Source: a virus. Taken from it: DNA of 64,000 bases. Below are positions 28,759-37,560 of this stretch, in pieces. A program made the position numbers and the translations under genes. The stretch covers positions 1-64,000 of IMG/VR virus record IMGVR_UViG_3300010370_000030. The stretch is one strand, 5' to 3'. Numbering within the stretch: position 1 is the stretch's first letter; the number at the start of each line of letters is the position of its first letter. Below the pieces are notes generated by a model. The model was not told the origin of the DNA. It worked only from the letters and a program-made list of their open reading frames with translations, and made no database searches.

Positions 28759-29226
28759 ATGAAGATGAATATTGATGAAGTAAAAAAGTTTATTCAAAAA
28801 CAATCGGAATCAACAAAAATTTACATAGGTGCTGACTCCGTACGTTTCCAACATAAAAAGAAGTGGTACGCAGAATACACGCTGGCCGTTGTTATTCATA
28901 TTGATGGTCAACATGGTTGTAAAGTATTTGGTGAAATACAAAACGAGCCCGACTTTGATCAGAAGAAAAATAAACCAGCTCTTAGACTTATGAATGAAGT
29001 ATATAAAGTGTCAGAGCTATTTCAAAAACTATCCGATGTGCTTGCTGACCGTCACGTAGAAGTTCATCTTGATATTAATCCTGATGAGAAATATGGGTCG
29101 AGCTGTGTTGTACAACAAGCAATCGGTTACATTAAAGGCACGTGTAACATTATTCCCATGGTTAAACCAAATGCATTCGCTGCATCATATGCAGCAGATC
29201 GTTTGAGAGAGGTCATATCAGCATGA
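28759..29226 (+). CDS. RNase H-like protein (YkuK/DUF458 type, 155 aa)
   Basis: IYIGADSVRF at the start, HLDINPDEKYGSSCVVQQ in the middle and VKPNAFAASYAADRL near the end match the RNase_H_like (PF04308) family; acidic residues for metal binding are present. Marine T4-like phages carry it near the gp33-59-32 group, as here. Probable role in nucleic-acid processing, unproven. ATGA overlap with the next gene. Confidence 0.75.
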   Translation: MKMNIDEVKKFIQKQSESTKIYIGADSVRFQHKKKWYAEYTLAVVIHIDGQHGCKVFGEIQNEPDFDQKKNKPALRLMNEVYKVSELFQKLSDVLADRHVEVHLDINPDEKYGSSCVVQQAIGYIKGTCNIIPMVKPNAFAASYAADRLREVISA

Positions 29227-29861
29227 ACATTCTTGCTGCAACAATTAATTTACCGTTGTTAGATAAAGAAAAGGCATTAGTAGAAACTCAATCGGTTGAT
29301 GAACGTTATTGGTTCTATGATACGTATCGTCACACTACCATGCTTCCTGTTATGACAATGGGTGGCGAAATGGGTGAGAAGGGGGCGTCAAATTTTAGAG
29401 AAAAGAAATCTTTTCAATGGACTCCCTATGCTCCACAAACGCTTGTTGATTGGTTTGAACATAGTGTGTTCCCATGGATGGGAATGAGAACACGTATTAG
29501 TATACTTAAAACACACCCTGGTCAAAGAAATCACGAACACATTGATTGCTCACCTCAAGCGTTTGGTTCAAGACAACATAAATTTAGAGTCGTTCTCAAA
29601 GGTCGCACAGACAGTCTTTACTTTGTATCAAAATTTTCACCTATAAGAATGTTTAATTGTGACACGCCCTTCATTATGGATGGTAGCTGGCCTCATGGAA
29701 TGCATAACTTCACCAACGAAGAAAAGTACACAGTAGCAGTTGGTGCTCCTTGGTCAGGTTTAGATAACTACAACAATCTTGGACCTCATATCATTCTACG
29801 TAATCCGATCCTTCTGCCGGAAGATTTGAAGAGATATTATGATCAACGATACTTCAAATAA
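29223..29861 (+). CDS. AspH-type 2OG/Fe(II) oxygenase (212 aa)
   Basis: RISILKTHPGQRNHEHIDC (HxD), FRVVLKGRTDSLYF, DGSWPHGMHNF (distal His) and KYTVAVG. The core beta-hydroxylase pattern, with a C-terminal extension after ~190. It is embedded among replication and transcription genes, where marine T4-like phages also keep an oxygenase, so it may be a conserved backbone member. Substrate unknown. Confidence 0.8.
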   Translation: MNILAATINLPLLDKEKALVETQSVDERYWFYDTYRHTTMLPVMTMGGEMGEKGASNFREKKSFQWTPYAPQTLVDWFEHSVFPWMGMRTRISILKTHPGQRNHEHIDCSPQAFGSRQHKFRVVLKGRTDSLYFVSKFSPIRMFNCDTPFIMDGSWPHGMHNFTNEEKYTVAVGAPWSGLDNYNNLGPHIILRNPILLPEDLKRYYDQRYFK

Positions 29862-30462
29862 AGTTGAGTTTTTTGAAGCTGGTGGTGACAAATACAAGTT
29901 CACCATCATAACAAATTTTGATGCTGATAATGTGAGCTTAATTCAATCTTTGTGGGAAAGTTATTCAGGGAACAGGCTTAAACAAAATTACACTCCTGAA
30001 GCACTAAAAAGGTTGCTCCGAGCTCAGCGTTTTGATCTGGGATTCTTTGTTGTTGAGCGAAGCGACTTGGTAGTTGCGTCGTTTGGCTTAACACTATATA
30101 ATCGCTGGGCCGTAGGTACCCGTTACATAAAACACACAAAGAAAATAGAGCCAATAGCTGCAACAGTTATAGCACCTTTTTTAAAAAAGTTCCTCGATGG
30201 GAAAGTCGATGGAATGGCAGTAGCTTACAATAGTGAAGAAAGAAGAACACTTAGTGTGTTCAGTAAAAAAGCTGATCGTGTATTTGTTTATAAGAAATTA
30301 AACAATGACGATTTGAAGCACCTTTATGAATTTAAGGAACTAGATTATGAAGTTTTCTACAGAAAAACTCGCCAACGAGTTTTTTATGCTCCATACAAAG
30401 AGGGAGCTAAACCGGTTTTTGAACGATATACAGGATCCAATGACAGAAATCAGTCCAGTTAA
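29839..30462 (+). CDS. Hypothetical protein (207 aa)
   Basis: Overlaps the oxygenase by 23 bases. Mixed alpha/beta sequence (DLGFFVVERSDLVVASFGLT; IAATVIAPFLKKFLDGKVDG). It looks somewhat like an acetyltransferase fold but I see no acetyl-CoA motif. Position just before gp33 is conserved in related phages as far as I recall. Function unknown. Confidence 0.65.
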   Translation: MINDTSNKVEFFEAGGDKYKFTIITNFDADNVSLIQSLWESYSGNRLKQNYTPEALKRLLRAQRFDLGFFVVERSDLVVASFGLTLYNRWAVGTRYIKHTKKIEPIAATVIAPFLKKFLDGKVDGMAVAYNSEERRTLSVFSKKADRVFVYKKLNNDDLKHLYEFKELDYEVFYRKTRQRVFYAPYKEGAKPVFERYTGSNDRNQSS

Positions 30463-30676
30463 GTCCCTAAAAGATTTTCAACGAGATGTAGAGAGATTAG
30501 CTTTTGAAAAACGTATCGATTTCATGGAAGCCGTTCTGCTTTATTGTGAGCAGACAGGCATGGAAATTGAGACGGCTGGTAGTTTGATTAAGTCGAGTGC
30601 AAAAATGAAAGCTCGGATTCAAGATGAAGCCGAGGCACTCAACTACTTCCCTAAAACAACAAAGCTGCCTTTGTGA
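30440..30676 (+). CDS. 33: gp33-like late transcription accessory protein (78 aa)
   Basis: ATG 30440 follows AGGA. The core KRIDFMEAVLLYCEQTGMEI is typical of T4 gp33, which links the host RNA polymerase to the sliding clamp and enables late promoters. T4 gp33 is 112 aa, so this is short. It lies immediately before gp59 and gp32, the usual T4 neighbourhood. The late boxes in this window agree with its presence. Confidence 0.75.
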   Translation: MTEISPVKSLKDFQRDVERLAFEKRIDFMEAVLLYCEQTGMEIETAGSLIKSSAKMKARIQDEAEALNYFPKTTKLPL

Positions 30677-31278
30677 TGTTTGCGCTACGGATGGACGCGT
30701 TCGAAGCATATAAACGCTACCTTGCTCTGAAAAGTCATTTTACCACCGATCGGTATGACTTCTTCAAGTACAACGGTGCAGTGAAGGCTCAACGTGATAA
30801 GTTTGAAACACGTAACGACAAGTACTTTTTTCATAAACTATCAAAACACAAAGATCTAACTAACTTTTTAGTAGCTTTGTTTGTTTATGGTAAACATGAT
30901 ATGTGGATTGGTGATGTCCTTCGTAATGAAGAATCAGATAAGATGTATCGTGAGTGGTTACGTGTAAAGGAATCATTGACATATGTTTTTAAAAATGATA
31001 TTGAGAAGTTTAATGAGGATCTTATAAGCAGTTTTGTGGTGACCGACGGTCAACATCCCCACGCTCTTAAACTTTTACTGCGAAAAGAAATTCACATTGA
31101 AACATTTATTATTATGAACGACATCCTTAGGTTCAGTCCTATGTGGAACCGCGAGATTAAAGAACAGGCTGTGTGGCCTGATGTGAGGAAGAAGTGTAAG
31201 AAGTATTTTCCTTTCATGCAATATGACAAAGACCAACTCAAAAAAGTTGTTGTTGACCGTTTTAATGTTAGTCTGTAA
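30676..31278 (+). CDS. 59: gp59-like helicase loader (200 aa)
   Basis: MDAFEAYKRYLALKSHFTTD, then KYNGAVKAQRDKFETRNDKY and FFHKLSKH match T4 gp59, which binds forked DNA and loads the replicative helicase on gp32-covered strands. Length (T4: 217 aa) and the position between gp33 and gp32 agree. ATG 30676 overlaps the previous stop; ATG 30691 is an alternative. Confidence 0.85.
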   Translation: MFALRMDAFEAYKRYLALKSHFTTDRYDFFKYNGAVKAQRDKFETRNDKYFFHKLSKHKDLTNFLVALFVYGKHDMWIGDVLRNEESDKMYREWLRVKESLTYVFKNDIEKFNEDLISSFVVTDGQHPHALKLLLRKEIHIETFIIMNDILRFSPMWNREIKEQAVWPDVRKKCKKYFPFMQYDKDQLKKVVVDRFNVSL

Positions 31279-31286
31279 GATAAATA
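31279..31286 (+). promoter_or_regulatory. Candidate T4-type late promoter (GATAAATA)
   Basis: One base after the gp59 stop and about 65 bases before gp32. Cyanophage-like late boxes have this form. It would add late expression of gp32. Confidence 0.5.
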
Positions 31287-31350
31287 TCTGTATCGTTATG
31301 ATACTGTGGACACGCAAATACAAATCACACTTTTATACAAGGAAATATAC

Positions 31351-32259
31351 ATGACAATCGATTTCAAAGCCCTCAAAAAAGCTAGCGCCACCTCTCTGCA
31401 AACTGCTCAGAGCGCTGTTGAAAAGCTAGCAACTCCCTCAACCAAGCCTCAAGACGACGATCGTTTTTGGCGACCCACTGTGGACAAAGCTGGTAATGGT
31501 TACGCTGTTATTCGTTTCCTTCCTGCGCCTGCTGGTGAGGACGTTCCGTTTGTTCGACTGTTCGATCACGCGTTCCAAGGTCCTGGTGGTTGGTTGATTG
31601 ATGGGTGTCTTACTACCATTAACGAGAAATGCCCTGTATGCGAGCATAACAGTGCTTTGTGGGCAACTGGTTCGAAAGAGAACCAAGACTCAGTACGTAA
31701 ACAGAAGCGCAAGTTGTCGTTTATCAGCAACATCTATGTTGTGAAAGATCCTTCCAATCCCGAAAACGAAGGGCGTGTCTTCTTGTTTAAGTATGGCAAG
31801 AAGATCTTTGATAAACTTAATGCAGCAATGAATCCTGAATTTGAGGATGAAGATTCAGTTAATCCGTTTGATTTCTGGACGGGTGCTAACTTCAAGCTCA
31901 AAATTCGTAAAGTTGAAGGCTATCAGAATTACGACAAGTCTGAGTTTGATACTCCGGAGCCTCTTTTGTCTGATGATGATGAACTCGAGGCTATTTGGAA
32001 GCGTGAATACTCTTTGCAGCCGTTCCTGGATAAGTCAAACTATAAGTCGTATGACGATATCAAGAATCGTCTGAATAAAGTATTGTCGCTTGCTATGGCA
32101 CCTGCTGCTAAGTCTAATGCTTTTGAAGATGAAGCACCTGTTATGCGCGCAGCAGCTCCGAAACCTGCTCCTACGAAAGCTCCGAAGGCGGACTTGCCAT
32201 GGGACGAGCAGGAAGATGAAGACATGCTCCTATTCCAGAAGCTGGCTAGTGACGACTAA
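31351..32259 (+). CDS. 32: gp32 single-stranded DNA-binding protein (302 aa)
   Basis: Same length as T4 gp32 (301 aa). DDRFWRPTVDKAGNGYAVIR and the zinc site (His in FDHAF, Cys in DGC, then CPVC) form the OB core; the C-terminus is acidic (WDEQEDEDM), which recruits replication proteins. It covers single strands during replication, recombination and repair. ATG 31351 has AAGGA upstream. The stop codon overlaps that of the convergent tape-measure-like gene. Confidence 0.95.
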   Translation: MTIDFKALKKASATSLQTAQSAVEKLATPSTKPQDDDRFWRPTVDKAGNGYAVIRFLPAPAGEDVPFVRLFDHAFQGPGGWLIDGCLTTINEKCPVCEHNSALWATGSKENQDSVRKQKRKLSFISNIYVVKDPSNPENEGRVFLFKYGKKIFDKLNAAMNPEFEDEDSVNPFDFWTGANFKLKIRKVEGYQNYDKSEFDTPEPLLSDDDELEAIWKREYSLQPFLDKSNYKSYDDIKNRLNKVLSLAMAPAAKSNAFEDEAPVMRAAAPKPAPTKAPKADLPWDEQEDEDMLLFQKLASDD

Positions 32260-35063
32260 GCACCAACTGCACCTATAAACTCAGCGCGCCCTTGCGGTCC
32301 ATTAGAGGCTGCAAGGGCTTGCGTTGTATTATGTGCAACGATAATTGTTGGTGAAACTGTTGGTTTTTGTTTTGCAGCGTTAACAGCTGTCGATGCTTGT
32401 GCAAGCTGTGTTCCGGTTTCATTGTGTCGAGGTACGATTGTGTTCATGCTCATATCCGTACCCGAACGAATCATACTAACAATAGTTGGGCCTCTGTTGC
32501 CTACTTGTTTGTACCACAAACTATCCTGTAGGTGTGCGGACGCCGTATCGAAATCACCAGCTTCGAGAGAACGCGTCGTATTAGGAAACTTGTTGTACCA
32601 TGTGTTGCCCATATTAAAGGCTAGGTCTATCAAAGCGGCTTTGCCTGTTTGATTCGCTTTATCATAACCAGGACCTTGCTCTGCTCCCTGCTTGTGTTTA
32701 ATGTAATCTTTAGCGAACAGGGCATCAACTTCTTCCATTGTAAATCGTCTGTTCCATTCTGGTGGCAAACTTTTCCCATCACCAATAAGATGTCCTACAC
32801 CAACAGTCCATAACCCAAGACTGTCTTTGTATGGTGATAGCCGCACACCTTCATGTTTTTTAATTAAAGCCATGATAGGCTTATCTTCAGGCGTTATTGT
32901 AGGCATAGACACGGGTTTTCGAATAGGAGTACCAGACCCGCGGCGAGGAATATTTTGAGTAGGTGTTTCGGGACGTGTAAACCATCCCCTTATAGATGGT
33001 ATGATTCCCTTTCTTGGGGTAGCATCACTTTCATTCGGGACCGTAAGAGGGGTACCTTGCATTTCCGTCGCAGCTTTATCGTAATCCATCTCTGTGATAT
33101 AGCTAGACTTCAGTTCATTTTCAACTGCTTCTCTTACCGTGTCGTAGATGAACTTCCACCGTTCTGCTTTATCAGGAGCCGGGTCAGATTCTGGCCATTC
33201 ACCGAATTCCTCGTGGTAGATATCACGGGCCATGTTTGTTATAGTAGCTGGAATAGCTGTAACAAATGAACCAAATGTACCTACAACCTCCACACCAGCC
33301 CCGACGGCATCACCTATCACTATTCTATAAGCAATAGCAGCAACACCAAGGCCTAACCCTATAACAGGAATTGATTTGACGGCTGCCTTGGCAGCAGTAA
33401 CCGCAAATCTTTTTGCGACCGTTGCAACAATTTTTGGTTTATTTTTTACAACATCGGCTAGTATTGGTTTTGGTGTTACAGAGACGCTAGGTTTTTGTAT
33501 AGGCTCTGGTGTAGGAGGTTTTGGAGGTTCAGGTGATGGTGTAGGCGTAGGCGTAGGCGTAGGAGGTTTTGGAGCTTCAGGTGCTGGCGTTATTCGTTTG
33601 CTTTCGGATTCTCTGACTGCTTGAGCTAAAGCAAGACGTCTAGCTTCACTTGCATACTCTGCGTTTACTCGTTTGTAGTCCGCGTCGTTTGCAATCCTTG
33701 CTTTCTCAGCTTCAACCTTTGCTCGTTCCGCATTCACTCTCTCTGCTTCTGTTGCAGCAGCTTTAAGTCTTTCATTAGCGAGTTTTTCTTGACGTCTTAA
33801 TTCTGCAGATCTCTCTACATAGCTCTTATCAAAAGTATCTCTAAGTTTCCCAAATTCTTGCCTTTGTTTCTCGAGCGCATCAATCTCAATTTTTAGTTGA
33901 GCAGCGCGAGCTTGATTGGCCGTTGCAGCAGCTTTACTTACCTGCTCGGCTTTTGCCGTATCTGCGTTTAGACGAGCTCGTTGTGTTTCCACATCGGCTT
34001 GGGCAGCTTGAACTCTTGCGCGTTCCGTTTCAATATTACGGCGGTCAGCATCGACAGCAGCTCTTTCTGTCTGTACCCTCTTTTGTTCTGCTTCAACTTT
34101 TTGTTGTTCTGTTTTTATTCTTTTTTGTTCTTCAGCCTGTTGAGCAGCAACTTTTTTTCGTTGTTCTTCAATTGCATTTGCACGTGCTTCTGCTTCAGCT
34201 CTAAGTTTTTTGTATCTTTCTTCAGCAGCTGCCTTCTCGGCGGATAGTTTTCTTTGCTCGGCTTGTAATTTTCTTTGCTCAGCATCTAAAGCCGCTTGCC
34301 TACGAGCAATTTCACGATTTATTGCAGCCTGTCTTGCTGCTTGTTGTGCGGAAGGACCCCTTCCAACCCCAGCTCTGCCGCGAGCTCTACTCTCTTGTAA
34401 AACTCTATTTGATATTCTCCGTGCTTCTTGGGGCGAGGCACCATTCCTCAAAGCCCTGTTGTAGGCACGGCGCGCAGCAACTCGTGCTCGTCTCTCTGTT
34501 TGAGCAGGGGTTGGACCACGACGTTGACCGGGTGGTTTAGGAACCGGTCTTCCACCAGGAGGTCTACCAGGAGGTCTACCAGGAGGTCTGCGTGGTGTTC
34601 TTCTTGGTGTTCTGCGTGGTGTTCTTCTTGATCTTCCTCGACGACCAAACAGATCTAAAAAGTTATCAAAAAAGCCCCCAACATCATTATTGTCCTCTTC
34701 TAATTGTTGGTTAAGTTTTTTAACCGACGATGGACTAATTTTTATCTTTTTCTTTTTCTTACGAAGATTATCAATTTCTTTCAGAACTTTATCTGTCTCT
34801 TCTTGTAACGTAACCTGTGCGCCCATTGCCTGAGCAAGGATCTGCACATTTCTCGATATAAGGATAAAGTGTTTTTCTATGTTTGATAAAGATGCGCGAG
34901 TTGTACGAAGCTGTGTTGTTACTTCCTCGATATACTCAACGCGTTTTTGTGTTCTTTCTGCGCGCTCTTTTTTTAAACGCGCTTCACGTAACACATCACC
35001 AAATGAACCCAGTCCTTGTTCAAATTTTTCGCGGAGAACCTCTTTCATTACGCTAGTTACCAT
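32256..35063 (-). CDS. Tape-measure-like tail protein with T4-type lysozyme domain (935 aa)
   Basis: N-terminal helices, then a basic Pro/Arg/Gly linker (about 165-185), a long Ala/Glu/Lys/Gln coiled coil (to ~480), a Pro-rich stretch, a hydrophobic region (about 545-600) and near residues 735-865 a lysozyme domain. The catalytic set matches T4 lysozyme in spacing: Glu in KKHEG, Asp in YKDSLGLW nine residues later, Thr six after that, then VGVGH. A tail lysozyme opens the wall during injection. Coiled coil, membrane segment and muralytic domain suggest a tape measure; T4 uses gp29 and gp5 for these tasks. ATG 35063 is two bases after the gene before it. Confidence 0.75.
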   Translation of the reverse strand: MVTSVMKEVLREKFEQGLGSFGDVLREARLKKERAERTQKRVEYIEEVTTQLRTTRASLSNIEKHFILISRNVQILAQAMGAQVTLQEETDKVLKEIDNLRKKKKKIKISPSSVKKLNQQLEEDNNDVGGFFDNFLDLFGRRGRSRRTPRRTPRRTPRRPPGRPPGRPPGGRPVPKPPGQRRGPTPAQTERRARVAARRAYNRALRNGASPQEARRISNRVLQESRARGRAGVGRGPSAQQAARQAAINREIARRQAALDAEQRKLQAEQRKLSAEKAAAEERYKKLRAEAEARANAIEEQRKKVAAQQAEEQKRIKTEQQKVEAEQKRVQTERAAVDADRRNIETERARVQAAQADVETQRARLNADTAKAEQVSKAAATANQARAAQLKIEIDALEKQRQEFGKLRDTFDKSYVERSAELRRQEKLANERLKAAATEAERVNAERAKVEAEKARIANDADYKRVNAEYASEARRLALAQAVRESESKRITPAPEAPKPPTPTPTPTPSPEPPKPPTPEPIQKPSVSVTPKPILADVVKNKPKIVATVAKRFAVTAAKAAVKSIPVIGLGLGVAAIAYRIVIGDAVGAGVEVVGTFGSFVTAIPATITNMARDIYHEEFGEWPESDPAPDKAERWKFIYDTVREAVENELKSSYITEMDYDKAATEMQGTPLTVPNESDATPRKGIIPSIRGWFTRPETPTQNIPRRGSGTPIRKPVSMPTITPEDKPIMALIKKHEGVRLSPYKDSLGLWTVGVGHLIGDGKSLPPEWNRRFTMEEVDALFAKDYIKHKQGAEQGPGYDKANQTGKAALIDLAFNMGNTWYNKFPNTTRSLEAGDFDTASAHLQDSLWYKQVGNRGPTIVSMIRSGTDMSMNTIVPRHNETGTQLAQASTAVNAAKQKPTVSPTIIVAHNTTQALAASNGPQGRAEFIGAVGA

Positions 35064-35065
35064 TA

Positions 35066-36667
35066 TCAACCCACCATCATACTGCTTGGAGCAGAATCAA
35101 AGGTTGTCCCTTCATCGAGCGATCCTCTGTTGGCTATTGGTGAGGGAATGGGTGCTGAATCACGTTGTTCATTCAATACCGATGCGTCAGATGACTGAAT
35201 AACTTGCGGGGTTGGTACATCAGTACGTACCGCGTTCACAATATTATTCAACATCATTGTCATATTTGAGATAGTCGAACCAGTGTCAATGTTTTGAGGC
35301 TGTATTTGATTTACAGCTTGATTAAACATATTTTGAAAAAACGGAGGTGCTTCTGATGGAGCACTTATGGGTTCTCCTGAACCAAATAAGCCAGACAAAT
35401 TAGATGGTATTTGTGATGTGTTTTCTTTAAAATCACGTCGATCCGATGTTGTTGACGATTCGCTCATCAAATTTTCGACTGGATTTGAGGCCGAGCTAGA
35501 CAACATAGGTTGTCGTTCCGGTTTTACTTCAGATGACTGATTGAGAGCGTTATTTGCCTCTGGTAATGGCTGAGTTTGTTCCGACATGACAGGCGTAGCA
35601 CCACCAACATTACTAGGTGGGCTCGGCTGAGTCTGTAATGTATCAGGTGTATCCGTAAATGCTCGATTACTGAACGTGTTGTTTCTTATCGGTTCAGGAG
35701 TACTTACGGGCTGTGGTGAAGGAGGTGTTGGTTGCTCACCATATGTGGAAGGAGTGGCTGTTACAGCAACAGGAGGAGGGGTCGAAACAAGTGTTGGAGC
35801 AGGCGGTGGAGCGGATGGTATTTCAACAGGTTGTGGTCCAGGAGCTGTGCCTTGCAAGTCTGTCGCGGCTTGACCTAGATCAACAGTACCTTCTTGAGGT
35901 TCTAATGTTGGTGGAGGCGGCGGCTCGATTACTGGTGGAGATGGTGGAGTACCCATCATGTCCGTCGCTACATCACCATAGTCTATTGATCTACTGTCAT
36001 CTTCTTCAACGTCATCGCTCTCGTCTGCATCATTTTGTTCTATGTTACCTGGCACCAAGTAGTCCGGTGCATCTTGTTCATTAGCAGCTAACATAGCAGG
36101 TGTGAGAGCGGCTATAGTAGCTACAGTAGCACCACCCATGATAGCCGGACCAAGCAAGAGCTTACCAAGGTTAGCTAGACCGCTCTTTATTAACGAACGT
36201 GTTTTGGTTGTAGCTCTTAGTAATGAACCAAGAATACCACCCTTGGTGTCATCAGTACCTGTATCGGTGCCTCCGGCAGACGCTTTTTTAACTACCTCAG
36301 CTTCAACGGCTTTTTCTTCGTTCTCTTCTTCTTCGACAGCCGCTTTTTCCTTTGAGAGTCTTTCTTTTTGGAACTTGAGTGTGTCTTCCATGCGTGCTAC
36401 GTGCTTCGACCACACAGCAGCTATGTTGAAAATATTATCAGATATGTTAACAACAACGGGCTCTATTCTAACAATCGTTGTGTTTATATTGGTTTGAACG
36501 TTTTGTTGCTCGGCTAAAGCGGAAGAAACAGGATCGTCTTCTTCTTTTTTAAGAACCCGCTTTGATATAGCTTGACCTATAGTACCTGAACCAAAAAATC
36601 CTGTTATGATTTTTTGCTTAGCGACTTTCTTTAGTTCAGCAGATATTTCTGACGCATACGAAGCCAT
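35066..36667 (-). CDS. Pro-rich membrane-associated tail/hub protein (533 aa)
   Basis: A short helical N-terminus and a segment IRIEP-like (VRIEPVVVNISDNIFNIA) that resembles the start of the lysozyme-bearing neighbour (NIEKHFILISRNVQILAQ), a charged coiled coil, a hydrophobic region (about 170-200) and a long Pro/Ser/Gln linker. The motif DVATDMMGTP and QAATDLQGTA also appears in the neighbour (KAATEMQGTP). Probably a related protein of the tail interior or hub, like a T4 gp29-type component. ATG overlaps the gp51-like stop. Confidence 0.55.
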   Translation of the reverse strand: MASYASEISAELKKVAKQKIITGFFGSGTIGQAISKRVLKKEEDDPVSSALAEQQNVQTNINTTIVRIEPVVVNISDNIFNIAAVWSKHVARMEDTLKFQKERLSKEKAAVEEEENEEKAVEAEVVKKASAGGTDTGTDDTKGGILGSLLRATTKTRSLIKSGLANLGKLLLGPAIMGGATVATIAALTPAMLAANEQDAPDYLVPGNIEQNDADESDDVEEDDSRSIDYGDVATDMMGTPPSPPVIEPPPPPTLEPQEGTVDLGQAATDLQGTAPGPQPVEIPSAPPPAPTLVSTPPPVAVTATPSTYGEQPTPPSPQPVSTPEPIRNNTFSNRAFTDTPDTLQTQPSPPSNVGGATPVMSEQTQPLPEANNALNQSSEVKPERQPMLSSSASNPVENLMSESSTTSDRRDFKENTSQIPSNLSGLFGSGEPISAPSEAPPFFQNMFNQAVNQIQPQNIDTGSTISNMTMMLNNIVNAVRTDVPTPQVIQSSDASVLNEQRDSAPIPSPIANRGSLDEGTTFDSAPSSMMVG

Positions 36668-36852
36668 TATTGTTGCTGGAGCCTTTGTTGTTCATTTTTC
36701 AGATGTTCTTTGAGCATATCACCATAAAGATCACGTTCAAATGGATAAAGGTTTTCAAGCTCGATTATCGAATATTTATGATGCTGAACCATCGCGAACA
36801 TAAACTGGTAGTAGTTCGCTATGCTGTTGTGGCTCAGCCCAACGTGAAAAAA
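36667..36852 (-). CDS. 51: gp51-like C-terminal extension reached by -1 frameshift from gp26
   Basis: A 61-codon frame that begins exactly at the heptamer T TTT TTC (36852-36846); a stop codon immediately precedes it in this frame. It reads NYYQFMFAMVQHHKYS and ELENLYPFERDLYGDMLKEH, typical of T4-like hub/tail chaperone extensions. An internal ATG (36801) exists but has no ribosome site and would cut off conserved residues. Ends with the TAATG overlap to the next gene. Confidence 0.7.
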   Translation of the reverse strand, partial: FFHVGLSHNSIANYYQFMFAMVQHHKYSIIELENLYPFERDLYGDMLKEHLKNEQQRLQQQ

Positions 36853-37544
36853 TCAGTTAGTGTCCTGAGCACAATCTTAACAACCCTACCCTTAGAGTTT
36901 GTGTACTGAATTTCGTGTTGTATACGCGGCATTGCATCAATAAATTCTTGTATCTGCTGGTATGCATTGACGGGTAACGATTCAACAAACTCGAATAATT
37001 CTTCTTTTGAGTAAGTACGAGGATCGTGTTCAACACCCTCAGCACAAATCTTATCAATGCATGATTGGATGATAAAGAAATTAAAATCAACACCTTCGCT
37101 GATACTTTCTGCATCGTTAATCAGGTTCACCCTTGGATGACGAATTTTCAAAGACACCTGGTCGCTGATACTAATCTCGTTGCTAACCTCTTTTGGGTAT
37201 GTTACTTCTACGCTTTCAAGATCAACTTCGATATCATAAAGCTGCTCATCTTCATTGTCACGGTACGTTAATTTTATAACGTTCTGGACTGATTTTGATC
37301 TTAGTTTAATAAAGAAGTACTCAAGATCATATGTTGTAAAATCATCAATATTGATACCTAAGCTCAATATACAGTTGGCAACCACCTGCTTCACTGCACG
37401 TAAAATATCGGTTTGCTCACCACTTGCTTGAGCAATGAGAAGGATCTTTTCTTCTTTAACTAAAAAAGGTCTGTATTGTACGATCTGCTTTGTTGAAGGC
37501 AAAGTCAGCGTAAACGTTGGGTGCTGTATCACCGGTAAGCCCAT
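36834..37544 (-). CDS. 26: gp26-like baseplate hub assembly protein (236 aa)
   Basis: MGLPVIQHPTFTLTLPSTKQ with RPFLVKEEKILLIAQAS and the IKIRHP-type strand fit the T4 baseplate family PF12322 (gp26, T4: 208 aa), needed for hub assembly but not present in the finished baseplate. ATG 37544 has AGGAG six bases upstream. Near its end lies the slippery T TTT TTC and a small hairpin containing its own stop, so a share of ribosomes should continue into the gp51-like frame. Confidence 0.85.
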   Translation of the reverse strand: MGLPVIQHPTFTLTLPSTKQIVQYRPFLVKEEKILLIAQASGEQTDILRAVKQVVANCILSLGINIDDFTTYDLEYFFIKLRSKSVQNVIKLTYRDNEDEQLYDIEVDLESVEVTYPKEVSNEISISDQVSLKIRHPRVNLINDAESISEGVDFNFFIIQSCIDKICAEGVEHDPRTYSKEELFEFVESLPVNAYQQIQEFIDAMPRIQHEIQYTNSKGRVVKIVLRTLTDFFTLG

Positions 37545-37560
37545 AATCAACTCCTATTAT

